A DNA stretch of 64,000 nt from Amoebophrya sp. A120. Lineage: Eukaryota > Sar > Dinophyceae > Syndiniales > Amoebophryaceae. The position numbers and the translations under genes were made by a program. Below are positions 11,203-22,799 of this stretch, piece by piece (the first letter of the stretch is position 1; the number at the start of each line of letters is the position of its first letter). The notes beneath the pieces were generated by a model. It ran no database searches and was not told where the DNA came from. It worked only from the letters and a program-made list of their open reading frames with translations. The stretch covers positions 11,628,270-11,692,269 of the forward strand of contig CAJINV010000003.1 of assembly GCA_905178155.1 (NCBI GenBank). The letters run 5' to 3'.

Positions 11203-14200
11203 TTAGAACCTCCTCTTGTACCATATCATGTACTCCGGGTAACACTGGTCGTTGTCGTACACAATCAACTATGCATTGCAAATATGTCATCTGGGTCTGG
11301 ATACTTACACTTGTCATGCTAATTCTGAATAGTGCAACAACGTTGTCATGCTAATAACTTGCGTGATTCATTACCAAAAGCGGCCCCATTTTCTTGACCA
11401 AGTTGATGAGAGGCAGCTTCTCATGCAGGGGAGGCATGATAGCGGTCGCGCAGAATCTGTCATGCTAGCTCATATAGGACAGACCTCATGATGTCGTGTC
11501 ATGGAAAACCTGCATGAAAAAGCCCTGCAATCTACTTCCAGACAAAGACCTATTTGCGTGTGATACCAGCTCCCGAAAGGTGTCGCGGCACTTCTCACGG
11601 TCCCCCAACACCGAGTCATAGGGGCCCCGCGTGCACTTCTGCACCAACGAATCGACGTTCGGGTGGATTTCCTCTATGGAGTGGAAGAAACATTTTTGTG
11701 CAGGACGGAGCATGTTCTTGCAGTAAGTACCTATCATCAAATGACTCAGCTTGTAGTTCCCTTCTAGACAAAGAAACCAAAACTGGAATACAACTTCGGC
11801 AATACAGATTGTGATGTTCTCTGTGCGACGGCTCGAACGGATGGGAGAAACATCCACTGATTTTATTTCGTGTCTGATGTATACTAGCACAATCTTTCTT
11901 CGCAAAGTTTCAATTTCATATCGTCGGTGTAATACACGTTCCCCAGGACCACCCGACACAGCAGCAACGGCCGCAGCCCCGTCATGTACTCCGGCTCAGT
12001 GTACTCATCGGACTTGGAGCACGTATGGGAGTGTCAGGATTGAAATCGACAAAGTTGTCATCCATAAAATCGATACCAGTTGGAAGCCCAATTTCTAAGC
12101 GGCGCATGACAAATTTCGGCACCGTCCAAATCCAGTTTGTCATGCTGTTTAGGGACAGAAGGCGTCTTTCGTCATGCGACTTTAGCAGCTCTATCGGACA
12201 CCTATATCAGAAATTACATTTCAACTTTGTCGATTTCAATCCTGACACTCTTCCATAGCACGCTTCCGCAAAGTAGAGTCCTTTTCCGTACAGCGTGCCC
12301 GCGTGCGACCCCGATATCAAATGCAAATATGTCTGGGTCTAGAGATTTGTGATTCAAGTCAGGGAACAGTGCGCGCACCGTATTGCACTGCCAAGCATGA
12401 CACGTTTTTCCGTGGTTCTCAGTTGCTTACTCCGCATGAGAAACTGCGTTGTTCCATGACAGGCAAGAGGAGCTCTGTGCAGCCACGCAATACAGAGCTC
12501 AGAGTCATGCCCGACTGGCATGCCAAACCCGCACTCTTCCAGACCTAGACATTTTTGCAGTTGATACCCGACAAGTCCAAGCGAAAGTCCGAGCTCGTGA
12601 TCGCGGTGGCCGCGTCCGGCTTGGTCCCGTGCCACAGGTATCGTAAGGAAAAATTCCCCCTCCCGATATCGAAAAGTAATGCGGATTTGTGACCACAAAG
12701 AGTAAGAAAAAGTTTCGGGTCACACCGTATGTTTATTTAAAAAATACAAAAAATGAAATTAAATGCAACAATTGATTAGTTTTACATGTCCCGTGATGAT
12801 GAAGCTCTTTAATTAAGTATGAGAATAGATATCAGCTGAAGACGATCCGGCATGGTCCCCATCCATTGAAGGCGGTCCGGCATGGTCGTCATCAGCTGAA
12901 GATGATCCGGCATGGTCGCCATCGGCTGAAGATGGTCCCGCATGGTCGTCATCGTCTCAAGACTGCCCGCAAAACCTTTGGCGCGGGAAATTTACCACAG
13001 GGCGCCCCCGATGGCACGCACGGCGAGCCTGGTCGGCGACGCTTCCACGCCGCCCAAGGAAGTCAGCAACAAATCTGAGCGACGGGCAGCGCTTCGCCGT
13101 TTCCGGGCGTTCTACGGGCGTAGGGAGCCCGGAAACGCCCGGCGGCCGTCTTTTTCCGGGCGCGCCAAGTACAGGCGGGGCCGACCGAACAAAAAGCCGG
13201 GCCAATCTTTGCCGGGCGGTAGTTTCGCAGCCGCCCCCTAGAACTTTGGCGCGCAGCCCGCCCGGCGATCTTCGTCGCGGCGAACTTTTTCGGCAAAATC
13301 GCCGGGCGACAATTTCGCGGGCAGCCCCTGCACCCGGCCAGACGCTGCCTGCCCGCCACCGTTTCCGGGCGTTCTACGGACGTAGGAGGCCCGGAAACGC
13401 CCGGCGGCCTTCTTTTTCCGGGAGGCCAGCACGCAGCCGCAAGCCCGCCGGCCCGCCCGGCCGGCACTCGCGCGCGCCTTTCGTTGATGGTGATCACCTG
13501 GCCAATTCTCCGGAATGATCGCGAAACTGCCGACCCCGATGATCGTCTCCAGCTGACGACGACCAAGCGCGGACGTCTTTCGTTGATGGTGATCACCTGG
13601 CCAATTCTCCGGAGCGTCCGCGAAACTGTCGACCATGATGATCGTCTCCAGCTGACGACGACCAATCGCGGACGTCTTTCGCTGTCTGATGGTGATCACC
13701 TGGCCAATTCTACGGAGCGTCCGCGAAACTGTCGACCATGATGATCGTCTCCAGCTGACGACGACCAATCGCGGACGTCTTTCGCTGATGGTGATCACCT
13801 GGCCAATTCTACGGAGCGTCCGCGAAACTGTCGACCATGATGATCGTCTCCAGCTGACGACGACCAATCGCGGACGTCTTTCGCTGATGGTGATCACCTG
13901 GCCAATTCTACGGAGCGTCCGCGAAACTGTCGACCATGATGATCGTCTCCAGCTGACGACGACCAATCGCGGACGTCTTTCGCTGATGGTGATCACCTGG
14001 CCAATTCTACGGAGCGTCCGCGAAACTGTCGACCATGATGATCGTCTCCAGCTGACGACGACCAATCGCGGACGTCTTTCGCTGATGGTGATCACCTGGC
14101 CAATTCTACGGAGCGTCCGCGAAACTGTCGACCATGATGATCGTCTCCAGCTGACGACGACCAATCGCGGACGTCTTTCGCTGATGGTGATCACCTGGCC

Positions 14201-17200
14201 AATTCTACGGAGCGTCCGCGAAACTGTCGACCATGATGATCGTCTCCAGCTGACGACGACCAATCGCGGACGTCTTTCGCTGATGGTGATCACCTGGCCA
14301 ATTCTACGGAGCGTCCGCGAAACTGTCGACCATGATGATCGTCTCCAGCTGACGACGACCAATCGCGGACGTCTTTCGCTGATGGTGATCACCTGGCCAA
14401 TTCTACGGAGCGTCCGCGAAACTGTCGACCATGATGATCGTCTCCAGCTGACGACGACCAATCGCGGACGTCTTTCGCTGTCTGATGGTGATCACCTGGC
14501 CAATTCTACGGAGCGTCCGCGAAACTGTCGACCGCGATGACCGTCTCCAGCTAACGACGACCAATCGCGGACGTCTTTCGCTGATGGTGATCACCTGGCC
14601 AATTCTACGGAGCGCCCGCGAAACTGTCGAGCATGATGATCGTCTCCAGCTGACGCCGACCAATCGCGGACGTCTTTCGTTGATGGTGATCACCTGGCCA
14701 ATTCTACGGAGCGTCCGCGAAACTGTCGACCATGATGATCGTCTCCAGCTGACGACGACCAATCGCGGACGTCTTTCGCTGGTGGCGATCACCTGGCCAA
14801 TTCTCCGGAGCGGCCGCGAAACTGTCGACCGCGATGATCGTCTCCAGCTGACGACGACCAATCGCGGACGTCTTTCGCTGATGGTGATCACCTGGCCAAT
14901 TCTACGGAGCGCCCGCGAAACTGTCGACCACGGTGATCGTCTCCAGCTGACGACGACCAATCGCGGACGTCTTTCGCTGGTGGCGATCACCTGGCCAATT
15001 CTCCGGAGCGGCCGCGAAACTGTCGACCGCGATGATCGTCTCCAGCTGACGACGACCAATCGCGGACGTCTTTCGCTGATGGTGATCACCTGGCCAATTC
15101 TACGGAGCGCCCGCGAAACTGTCGACCACGGTGATCGTCTCCAGCTGACGACGACCAATCGCGGACGTCTTTCGCTGGTGGCGATCACCTGGCCAATTCT
15201 CCGGAGCGGCCGCGAAACTGTCGACCGCGATGATCGTCTCCAGCTGACGACGACCAATCGCGGAAGTCTTTCGCTGATGGTGATCACCTGGCCAATTCTA
15301 CGGAGCGCCCGCGAAACTGTCGACCGTCCGCGCTGATCGTCTCCAGCTGACGACGACCAGGTGATCACCTGGCCAATTCTACGGAGCGTCCGCGAAACTG
15401 TCGCCCATGGTGATCGTCTCCAGCTGACGACGACCAATCGCGGACGTCTTTCGCTGATGGTGATCACCTGGCCAATTCTACGGAGCGTCCGCGAAACTGT
15501 CGACAATGATGATCGTCTCCAGCTGGCGGCGACCAGTCGCGGACGTCGGTCTTTCGCTGATGGTGATCACCTGGCCAATTCTACGGAGCGTCCGCGAAAC
15601 TGTCGACCATGGTGATCGTCTCCAGCTGACGCCGACCAGTCGCGGACGCCTTTCGCTGATGGTGATCACCTGGCCAATTCTGCGGGGCGCCCGCGAAACT
15701 GTCGACCATGATGATCGTCTCCAGCTGACGACGACCAATCGCGGACGCCTTTCGCTGAATGATGGTGATCAGCTGGCCAATTCTACGGAGCGTCCGCGAA
15801 ACTGTCGACCACGATGATCGCCCCCAGCTGACGCCGACCAGTCGCGGACGTCTTTCGCTGGTGGCGATCACCTGGCCAATTCTACGGAGCGGCCGCGAAA
15901 CTGTCGACCGCGATGATCGTCTCCAGCTGACGACGACCAATCGCGGACGTCTTTCGCTGATGGTGATCACCTGGCCAATTCTACGGAGCGCCCGCGAAAC
16001 TGTCGACCGTCCGCGCTGATCGTCTCCAGCTGACGCCGACCAACCGCGGACGTCTTTCGCTGATGGCGATCACCTGGCCAATTCTACGGAGCGTCCGCGA
16101 AACTGTCGACCATGATGATCGTCTCCAGCTGACGACGACCAATCGCGGGCGTCTTTCGCTGATGGTGATCACCTGGCCAATTCTACGGGACGCAGGACGC
16201 AGGAGAAAAAGACAGAAGCAAGTAATGGCGAGCAATGCTTTATGCTGAGCACCAACGACAATGCTTATTCTACCAATTCAACAAGTCAATGCATGTGGTC
16301 AGCTACTAGCCCCATCTACTTAGTTAGTTAATCTATGACCCCACTTAACATGCTCAGTTAGTGCATTGCTAACTCTGTGACTAGTTAACTTATTTAATTT
16401 CATTCTTTGCAATTATTTAATTAATTTTATGGCGCAACCCGAAAACTTTTCTAAAACAATCTTTTTGTCTTGCAAGAAGGCAGGTCCATAGTCTCCGCCA
16501 CCTTGTGCAGGCGGTTTGTGATGCTGCTGGGACTACAGCGCGGATATTTGTGATGCTAAGCGTGTACTTCAGAAAATCTCCTACTCAGGACCGGCGTATG
16601 CCTGTAGTCCTCTACTGCAAGACAGCTCTGATTTGTGTACGCAAGTCCAGCATCAGAAACTTCGTTTTGATATCGATATGGGAAGGGGGGACTCTTCCTT
16701 TTGATAACAGGTAGAACTCGTTCAAATGCGGGCTGATGGGCTCTTTCGCGAGCGGCGTGACCGGCGCCCACTCCTTCTGCGCCTTGTAGGTTTTGATGCC
16801 AAAGTCCAGCTCCGTGTCGTACCGGGCAAACGCGTTTTTGCCCAGCGTGTTCCGCAGGGCCTTCAAATTATCAAAGATCTGGTCGCGGCGGCAGGTGTAG
16901 CTCAGGTACGTGTTCGGCTGCTGCACTTGCACCACCTTGCACACCTCGATGCCCTGCGGCACGTTTCCCCCGTGCCGGTCCCGCGTGTACTTGCGGACAA
17001 AGGTGGCGTCGCACAACTTCTGCATCACCTGCAGCAGCTCGTCGGTCATCTCCGGCTTGTAGGTGTCCTTCTTGATGAAGCGGAGGGCGTCAAACGTTTC
17101 CGGCAAATTTTTCACCCGCTTGTACACGTCGACCGCCGTCAGGAAGGTCGGGTGCTGCTCGAGCTGCAGCTCGCTGGCCTGGTTCACGGTGAGGGAAAAC

Positions 17201-19813
17201 ATGTACTCGTGGAAACCTTCCGGGTTCGTATTCAGCTGCTCAATCGCGGCCTCCAGTTTTTTCAGGCAGGTCCTCTTGGGCAGCATGACCAGCTCCGCCT
17301 TCAGGTTGGCCAACGGCGCCCGGCACAGCTCGTGCCCGTCCAACTTGAAATTCTCGCACTGCGCGATCGCGTGCTGCATGGCCGCCGCGTTCTCGCTCGC
17401 CAGCGCCCGGGCGAGCGTGGTGGCCATGATGGTGCCCACTTGGGCGTTCGCCTCCGCCAGCTGCGGCAAGTCCTCCGCAGTCATGTTCTGGTTCGCTTTC
17501 AGCAAGGCGTTGCCGTAACTGATCACTCCGATCAACTGCGTGATGTCCTGTTCCCCGATGGCTTGCTCCAGCTTCCCTTGCAGCAAATTTTTCATTCTAT
17601 TCCTTTGCAGCTCGTTCCGTTTCGCAACTGCTCGCGCAAAAAGTTTTTTGTTCGGTCCAGTATGCTGCTTCTGGTGTTCGGCTGCCATCACAGCTTGATT
17701 CAAAGCCAGCAGCTGGGACTCCGTACTTTCGAATTCGGCCTCGTTCAGGGCGGACGCGAGTTGCAGCGCCACCAGTTTGGTCACCCCCCGCACTTCGTCC
17801 ACCAGCTTGCCCTCAGGATGGTCCGGGTTTTGACCCATCCCGTTCACGGCCTGCGCAAAATTGACTGCCTGTTCCAGCCGCGCAACGTTCTCACTGTTCA
17901 GGGCCTCCTCGATCAAATCCAGCAACCGGAAGAGGCACTGTCTCGCCTTCTTGCCCTCCCAGGCCTCCTCGCCCGCAGCACGGGCACCGCGCACGCAGTC
18001 GAACATGATTTCAATGTCCCCGGCTGCCAGTTCCAGGGCCAACGTGCAAGCGCAGAGAATGTTCGACCCGTCGTCAATGTCGTGGGCCACCAGTGCCGCG
18101 GTGATGGGGGTCTGCTTATCAAATGTAAAAATGTCTGGGTCTGGAAGAGTCATGCTGTTTTTGCATGACACAGAAGGTCTGGCATGGAAGCTCTAGCATC
18201 ACAGGTTTCATCGAAAAGCTTCCGCAATGGCGAATCCGCATGACAAATCCCCCACTTTGGTGACAGAAAGTGGGCAGCTTTTGCTACCTATGCATCAGAG
18301 ATTTTTCTGTGTGCTGAAATGCGCATCACAAGTTTGTACTCTTCCAGATCCAGACACTTTTGCATTTGATACTGCTTCTTGTTGTTCAATTTGTCGATGG
18401 TGAGGCCAAAATCCTTGCGCAAAATCTGCGCCATCTCCAGCTGCCCGTTCACGCAAGCAATGTGCAGCAGCGTGTTGCCTTCCACGCCTTGGTAGGTGTC
18501 CGCTTTGATCGTGTCTTTCTCTTCCAAAAGCATCCTCATCGCAGCCTCCCCGCAATCCTCCGCGACTCGGGCATTCGCGATCAAAGCGTGCAGCAGGAGC
18601 TCCGTCGCTGCCTCCAAGTGATTCGCTTCGCAGGAGAGTCCCAAGTGCAGGGAGCCGATGGGTTTATGCCCCGTATCCTCCGACTCCCCGGCTCGGTACA
18701 AGTCTTTTTTAAACAAGGGCTGATCCCCCCCGCCCTCCATTAGGTTCTTCAACACCCTGCCTAAACTCAATTTGCACATCCCACAGGCGGTGCCAATTCC
18801 CCTGTTCGGGCTGCCCCGCGCGAGACCTCCGCCCCCGCAGCAGGGCAGGCAGGGCTTGTCCGTATATCCCACAGAAAAAAGCTGGCAGGGCATATTTGTA
18901 ATGCAAAAATAAATACACAGAAAAATCTGTCATGGGCGGCCTCGTAGCATGCTGTTTAGGATACGCAATACAGATTTTTTTGTGTATTTATTTTTGCATT
19001 ACAAACGTGACCTGCCAGCTTTATTCTGTGGGATACCGTACGGTAGATACGAAGGTAAAAGGTCTGAAACCCATTGGTCTTGTAGGTGGTCGAGATGGTA
19101 TTTCCGCTCGTGGCTGGCCACGCGACGAACCCCGATTCCGCCTCGCTGGAAGCTGGTTCCGTCGGGGAGCTGGTAAACGCCGGATCCTTCGCTATGGTGC
19201 TGGACAACACCCCTTCCCCAAAAAAAATGTTGTAGTGATCCAAAATACTAACCCCTATCGTACTATGTTCTCCGCTTTTCATCATCATCGTCATCATCAT
19301 ACATCATGTAGTGGACACCCGCATCCAGGCGCCACGGCTCTTTCCTTTTGGTTTTGGCTGTATTTTTTGCATGACAAGGTTTCGGAAGAAGCCCACGTAG
19401 CGCAGTACACGACGAGTCAGGGCAACGAACAACTACATTCATTGACTTGTATAAATGCAGAGGCAAAATAATGATCACCTTTCTTCAAGTTGTTTTATTT
19501 CATGCTGCTCAGGTCAACGTCAACCTTCTAAATGCGGGGGAGGGTCTGGGGAGTCGTCCATTCTCATATTCGCCGTCGCGGACACGTACAGGCTCAGGAC
19601 AAAGGTGCATTTTCCCGAGTCCACACCGGGGAAGGAGTCCTCGTTGAAGGAAACCCGTTTTAAAGTGATTTTAAACGGGATGTCCAGCTGCACCGGGCCG
19701 GTGTTGGTCCGCACCAGCTGCTGCTTCAGCTGCGCCGACTCGACCTGCTGCTGCATTTTCTGGAAGGCTTGCGACTTCTTGTAGCTGCTCAACAGATTGG
19801 AAGTCGTGGCCAT
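11203..19813 (-). CDS. Ankyrin-repeat / PARP catalytic-domain protein
   Basis: Exons, minus strand: about 19813-19500, 19250-19036, 18859-18372, 18111-16707, 12633-12567, 12309-12258, 12018-11921, 11726-11566 and 11264-11203. From 18859 to the stop the junctions keep frame. The middle exons carry ankyrin-like repeats (GNTLLHIACVNGQLEMAQIL; HDIDDGSNILCACTLALEL) and then a long helical region. The C-terminus is an ADP-ribosyltransferase domain of PARP type: EFYLWHGTKPD with the NAD-binding His, SSDFRLDLSGSHAGTLYG, GKGLYFAEACSKSDEYT with the Tyr, LLLCRVVLGNVYYTD, PYDSVLGDREK, and CYPEYMIWYKRRF at the end, where Glu of PEY sits at the third catalytic position. Tankyrase-like ankyrin-PARP fusions are the nearest analogue in layout. 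The first exon and its junction (19500-19250), and the junction near 11.73-11.92 kb, are less certain. Expected role: ADP-ribosylation of proteins recruited through the ankyrin repeats. Confidence 0.85.
11270..11565. mobile_element. Introner, family A (diverged), last intron of the PARP gene
   Basis: 296 bp. Ends TATGCATTGCAAATATGTCA and TATCACACGCAAATAGGTCT, with GGGTCTGG-like cores. Flanking 5-mers are TCAAC and CCAGC (3/5). Removal joins FRELV to VYDNDQCYPEY in frame, matching the PARP C-terminus. Confidence 0.75.
11732..11920. mobile_element. Possible introner in the PARP gene, boundaries uncertain
   Basis: Removing TATCATCAAATG... to ...ATTTCATA plus five bases joins NVYYTDD to YCKNMLRP in frame, as expected for the PARP domain. 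Neither the flanking 5-mers (GTACC, TCGTC) nor the ends match well, and no GT-AG alternative keeps the frame. Confidence 0.4.
12024..12257. mobile_element. Introner, family G, in the PARP gene
   Basis: 234 bp. Near-perfect inverted ends of about 30 bp containing GTGTCAGGATTGAAATCGAC. Perfect direct repeat GCACG. Removal joins YFAEAC to SKSDEYT. No other copy of this TIR was seen in the window. Confidence 0.9.
12315..12566. mobile_element. Introner, family A, in the PARP gene
   Basis: 252 bp. Ends TATCAAATGCAAATATGTCT and TATCAACTGCAAAAATGTCT. Perfect direct repeat CCCGA. Removal joins FRLDLSG to SHAGTLYG. Confidence 0.9.
12840..12962. repeat. 30-bp minisatellite, about 4 copies
   Basis: Unit GCTGAAGATGATCCGGCATG followed by GTCGTCATCA, four diverged tandem copies, inside the giant introner. 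Confidence 0.75.
13090..13440. repeat. Duplicated GC-rich hairpin
   Basis: GTTTCCGGGC and GCCCGGAAAC face each other around a CTACGGGCGTAG core at about 13098-13135. The block recurs at about 13360-13400. Both copies continue into CGCCCGGCGGCC and a TCTTTTTCCGGG tail. They lie between the minisatellite and the 99-bp array. Confidence 0.7.
13475..16190. repeat. 99-bp tandem satellite, about 27 copies
   Basis: Successive copies of GGTGATCACCTGGCCAATTC are 99 bp apart (for example 13691, 13790, 13889). GGTGATCACC is a perfect 10-bp palindrome in almost every unit. Units at 13.69-14.46 kb are nearly identical; those at 14.76-15.33 kb alternate between two variants, giving a 198-bp higher-order unit. 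Because 99 is a multiple of 3, long open frames appear on both strands, but the array lies inside an intron and is not a coding repeat. Confidence 0.95.
18117..18371. mobile_element. Introner, family A, in the PARP gene
   Basis: 255 bp. Ends TATCAAATGTAAAAATGTCT and TATCAAATGCAAAAGTGTCT. Perfect direct repeat CTGCT. Removal joins NNKKQ to TPITAALV across an ankyrin repeat. Neither the literal ends nor any shift within the repeat gives GT-AG. Confidence 0.9.
18865..19035. mobile_element. Introner, family F, in the PARP gene
   Basis: 171 bp. Inverted ends TATCCCACAGAAAAAAGCTG and TATCCCACAGAATAAAGCTG. Perfect direct repeat CCGTA. The interior also holds facing copies of AAATAAATACACA, so nearly the whole element folds on itself. 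Removal joins LRIYRT to DKPCLP. Confidence 0.9.
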
Positions 19814-19819
19814 TTGGAA

Positions 19820-21730
19820 AAATTCTTGTGGGGCTGCGTGAGGAGAAAAGTCGTGCTAATTGTAATTGCCAACATCCTTTCGCTTTGTGCGCCGTAGCTT
19901 ACGGAAAAATAAAAGTAGAATGGAACTATTGTTCGGTAAATTTTACCTAGCTCGGGGTAATATTCATCGTTGTTCTCAAGTAGTTGGACTGGAAAAGAAT
20001 GCAACAAAGTGGGACTGTACGTCCTGGTACGCTCGACGACGACGTTCGTTTTTGTTCTTGCCAGATACTAGCAAAAGCAAGGCGTAACCGAGAAAAAGTT
20101 CACCGGCTCGCTCTACCGCAGATGCAGATGCAATTAGATGAGGAAAATGGATCACAGACAAGTAAAAAACGGCAACGAAATCGACCGAGGAACTACAGAA
20201 TCTTCTGCAGGGCAAGCAGCACCGAGCCTTTCACTTTCAAGGAAAAGTAGAACTACTGGGACTTTGATTTTCTGATTTTTTTCTCAAACAACGAGAACGA
20301 AATCCGGCACAAGAAGCTAAGTATGAGTGGTAGAAAGAGCTCGTGGGCAGCAAACCGAGAGATGCAGGGAGGATCAGTTTTCAGAAGTATGAAGAACCGA
20401 AGTTAGTCTTCCGGAGTTGTACCAAAAACCGAATAATACGCTCACAAGCATCAAAAACCGAAAGTCCTACTGACCCCGAAGGCGTTGAAACTAGAAAAGC
20501 GAGCCTTCTTGTAATTTCAATGTGGTCCTCCAGGAGCTGCAATAAAAGTCACATATTTTAAGTTTTTCGGATTTCGAACACTGACATCAGTAGCATCACT
20601 GTCAAGATAATCTCAGACAAAATTCTTCCAGAAATCACCCAGATATTACAACAGCCTCTGCATGTCATCCGCCTTGTCACGTCCAGTACAACTACAAGCT
20701 GATGCTTTACTTGTTCAACTACGCGGGGTATGCAATCAAGCAGGATATGCAGTTACTGAGTTGGGCATCCCTCGGTGGAGCAGTCCTGCAGGATATGCAA
20801 TTGTTGGTATGGTGGAAGGGGTAAAAAAGAAACAGGATACTACTCATACGGGGGGGCTGGCGTAATATGATCTAGAATGAAACAAATATGCCTTGGTAAT
20901 TCTGGTCTTCTCCTTGAGCACGAGGGAATGATGTAGGTAAATTTTTCGCGGGTACTTGGCGTTGGCTTTGGAAAATGTGACTCTACTGCTCATAATGAAC
21001 GATAGGTCGCCATGCAGCAGTTGACCGCCTGCAACTGCACAACATGCAGCCCACGTTATATGAGGGGAAAACGTCGAGACGGATAACAGTTCAAATACCG
21101 GGCAAAGTGGATACTCATACTTTTCAAAAAGATGATCATAAAAAAAGAGCCCTGAAGTTCCCAGGGTTGAGGTGACGTAGCGCAAAAGAATTGAAGCAAA
21201 TGTTTTCAAAGAAAAACCCAATCGTGGTTGCGGCTGAATCTTTCCGCTAGTGGCTGCCTAGATAGGTACTTAGTTGGTTGTTGGTAAGTAGTTCTTGAAG
21301 AGCATAACTCGTTTACAGTTGTAGCGCCGTCGTGTCAAGGAAGGTCCACGCGCAGCTTTGCTTCGTATCCCTTCGGATTTATTTGTCGCTAGGAAAATAA
21401 GATGCGCGATGCCTCGGGATATTATTTTTTGTTTTTCCAATTTGCATTTTTTCCTGTGCTGTTTGTAGTTTGTTTGCATTTTTTTGTTCGTGTAGATTTG
21501 TGAATTTCGAATGAAACAGCAGCTGATTATGTTCTGTCTTCTCACAGCACCAGGTTTTAGAATAATTCAAGAAAAAACCTAGGTGAATAAGCTTCCTTGG
21601 ATTAGGCTCGATAAAAATGAGGCCCCTTGAAGGTCGTGAGTAAAAGAAAGCGGCTTTTATAATTAAAGCGAAAACTTGACCCTCGTAGTTAGTAAACTTA
21701 ACGCAATGAAAAGAGAGCAACGGCAAAGCT
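19820..21730. other. Intergenic DNA, no supported gene
   Basis: Scattered frames up to 125 codons with no motif or splice logic. A short GGATATGCA motif recurs near 20740-20800. Confidence 0.4.
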
Positions 21731-21731
21731 A

Positions 21732-22716
21732 CTAATATTCCTGATATGATGCGGCCGGGGGCACGTAGACCACGGATTCATTATTCACCCAGTTGCAGCA
21801 AAACGAATACAGTTTTTCGCCAGCTCTGTGACGTGGGCTCCACCCAGCTGTTTCTGAGGCGGCATGGTAAAAAAATTTAGCGGAATCGCATGAGTCCTGC
21901 GTGCCATAAGAACTGCAGTTTGACAAACTGCAGTCCCCTTCGACATTCTTCTTTTCCTGGCAAGATCCTCCTTCAACAACTTCCCATTTCTTCTGGACGA
22001 CGAGGAGGAAGGACCCGTTCACTTCATCTCCATGCCATTCGTGGGTGATCTATCCTGTGTGCACACAACGCACCCAGCGAAAGACCATAAAAAGTATGAG
22101 CGTCGTCGAAGCCTTTTGATTATTGCAAAGACATTGCTCCAACAAACCTAGGTTTGGACGTTAGTCTTCAAATTGGCGCGCATCGATCATAGTAGGTAGC
22201 TTAAGCTTCTTACTTAGTTTCAACGTTTGCGACATTACCGTTAGCGGAAACAGCTGCTGAAAAAAATAACCCAAAGCGGACTTCGCTCTCCTGTTTTAGC
22301 AGAGGCGGTTAAAAGGGTACTTACTTGTTCGATATGCTTGATGCAAAGTGGTCCCCGTCCCGTAGAAATTTGCATGACAACAGCCTATCATCAAGATGAA
22401 TATCATTCAATCTCATGTCGCAGAGGGGAGCATTTCACACAGGATATGGACTCGGTCTTCCCCGTAGTCTTCGCGGCGGATGCTTGATGCCCGTTCCGAG
22501 ATCTTTGCAAACTTCTTCATGATTTTGTTTGCAATATTCGAACAGTTTACCAAACGACAGTTCCCCAGGGATCGATTTGGTGTTGTAGTCTGTCTTGGTA
22601 TTTGTTTTCCTTGTTGTCGGTACCCTCGTAGACCTTCCCGGAGAGATAAAAAGTTGCGTTGGGAACTGCGATGAGAAGAACAAGAAAGACCAAGAAGAAT
22701 CCTTCCTTCGACATAA
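21732..22716 (-). CDS. Possible secreted cysteine-rich protein, exons incomplete
   Basis: An ATG at 22716 opens with MSKEGFFLVFLVLLIAVPNA, a typical signal peptide, and continues (FYLSGKVYEGTDNKENK) to DPWGTVVW, where a GTAAAC donor follows at about 22548. A plausible last exon at about 22050-21732 reads HEWHGDEVNGSFLLVVQ..., contains six cysteines (EGDCSLSNCSSYG, DSCDSAKFFYH, YSFCCNW) and ends in a TAG stop. The frame between the two was not resolved. No family recognised. That both pieces belong to one gene is inferred from strand, order and character. Confidence 0.35.
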
Positions 22717-22799
22717 TTCGTAAAGCGGAAAAAGTAGCTGGCGACGATTTCCAGGACGGGATCGAGTTGCACGTATGCGTAAGTATGCGCTTCACTTTC

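Larger units (their letters stand above)
12639..16706. mobile_element. Giant introner (4068 bp), family D, carrying satellite DNA, in the PARP gene
   Basis: The left end TATCGTAAGGAAAAATTCCC and the right end (reverse) TATCAAAAGGAAGAGTCCCC match the family D ends at 57624-57947. The subterminal stretches (GACCACAAA; CTACTGCAAGACAGC, TTTGTGTACG) also match that element. Perfect direct repeat ACAGG at 12634-12638 and 16707-16711. Removing element plus one repeat joins NEFYL to WHGTKPD, the expected PARP sequence. The ordinary family D length is 310-325 bp, so about 3.7 kb of extra DNA (30-bp minisatellite, GC-rich hairpins, 99-bp satellite) has grown or inserted inside it. Confidence 0.85.

Noticed and set aside
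13475-16190. CRISPR-like tandem array
   Set aside because: Units are contiguous 99-bp repeats with no unique spacers, in a eukaryotic intron.
13238-16235. Long open frames on both strands (283-407 codons) with 33-residue repeats
   Set aside because: They follow from a 99-bp satellite whose length is a multiple of three; the array is inside an intron, and both strands are equally open.
16726-18168. 480-codon plus-strand frame
   Set aside because: Antisense shadow of the ankyrin-PARP exon; composition is Arg/Leu/His-rich, as expected for an antisense frame.
20844-21221. 125-codon minus-strand frame
   Set aside because: No recognisable features and no neighbouring exons; not enough to call a gene.
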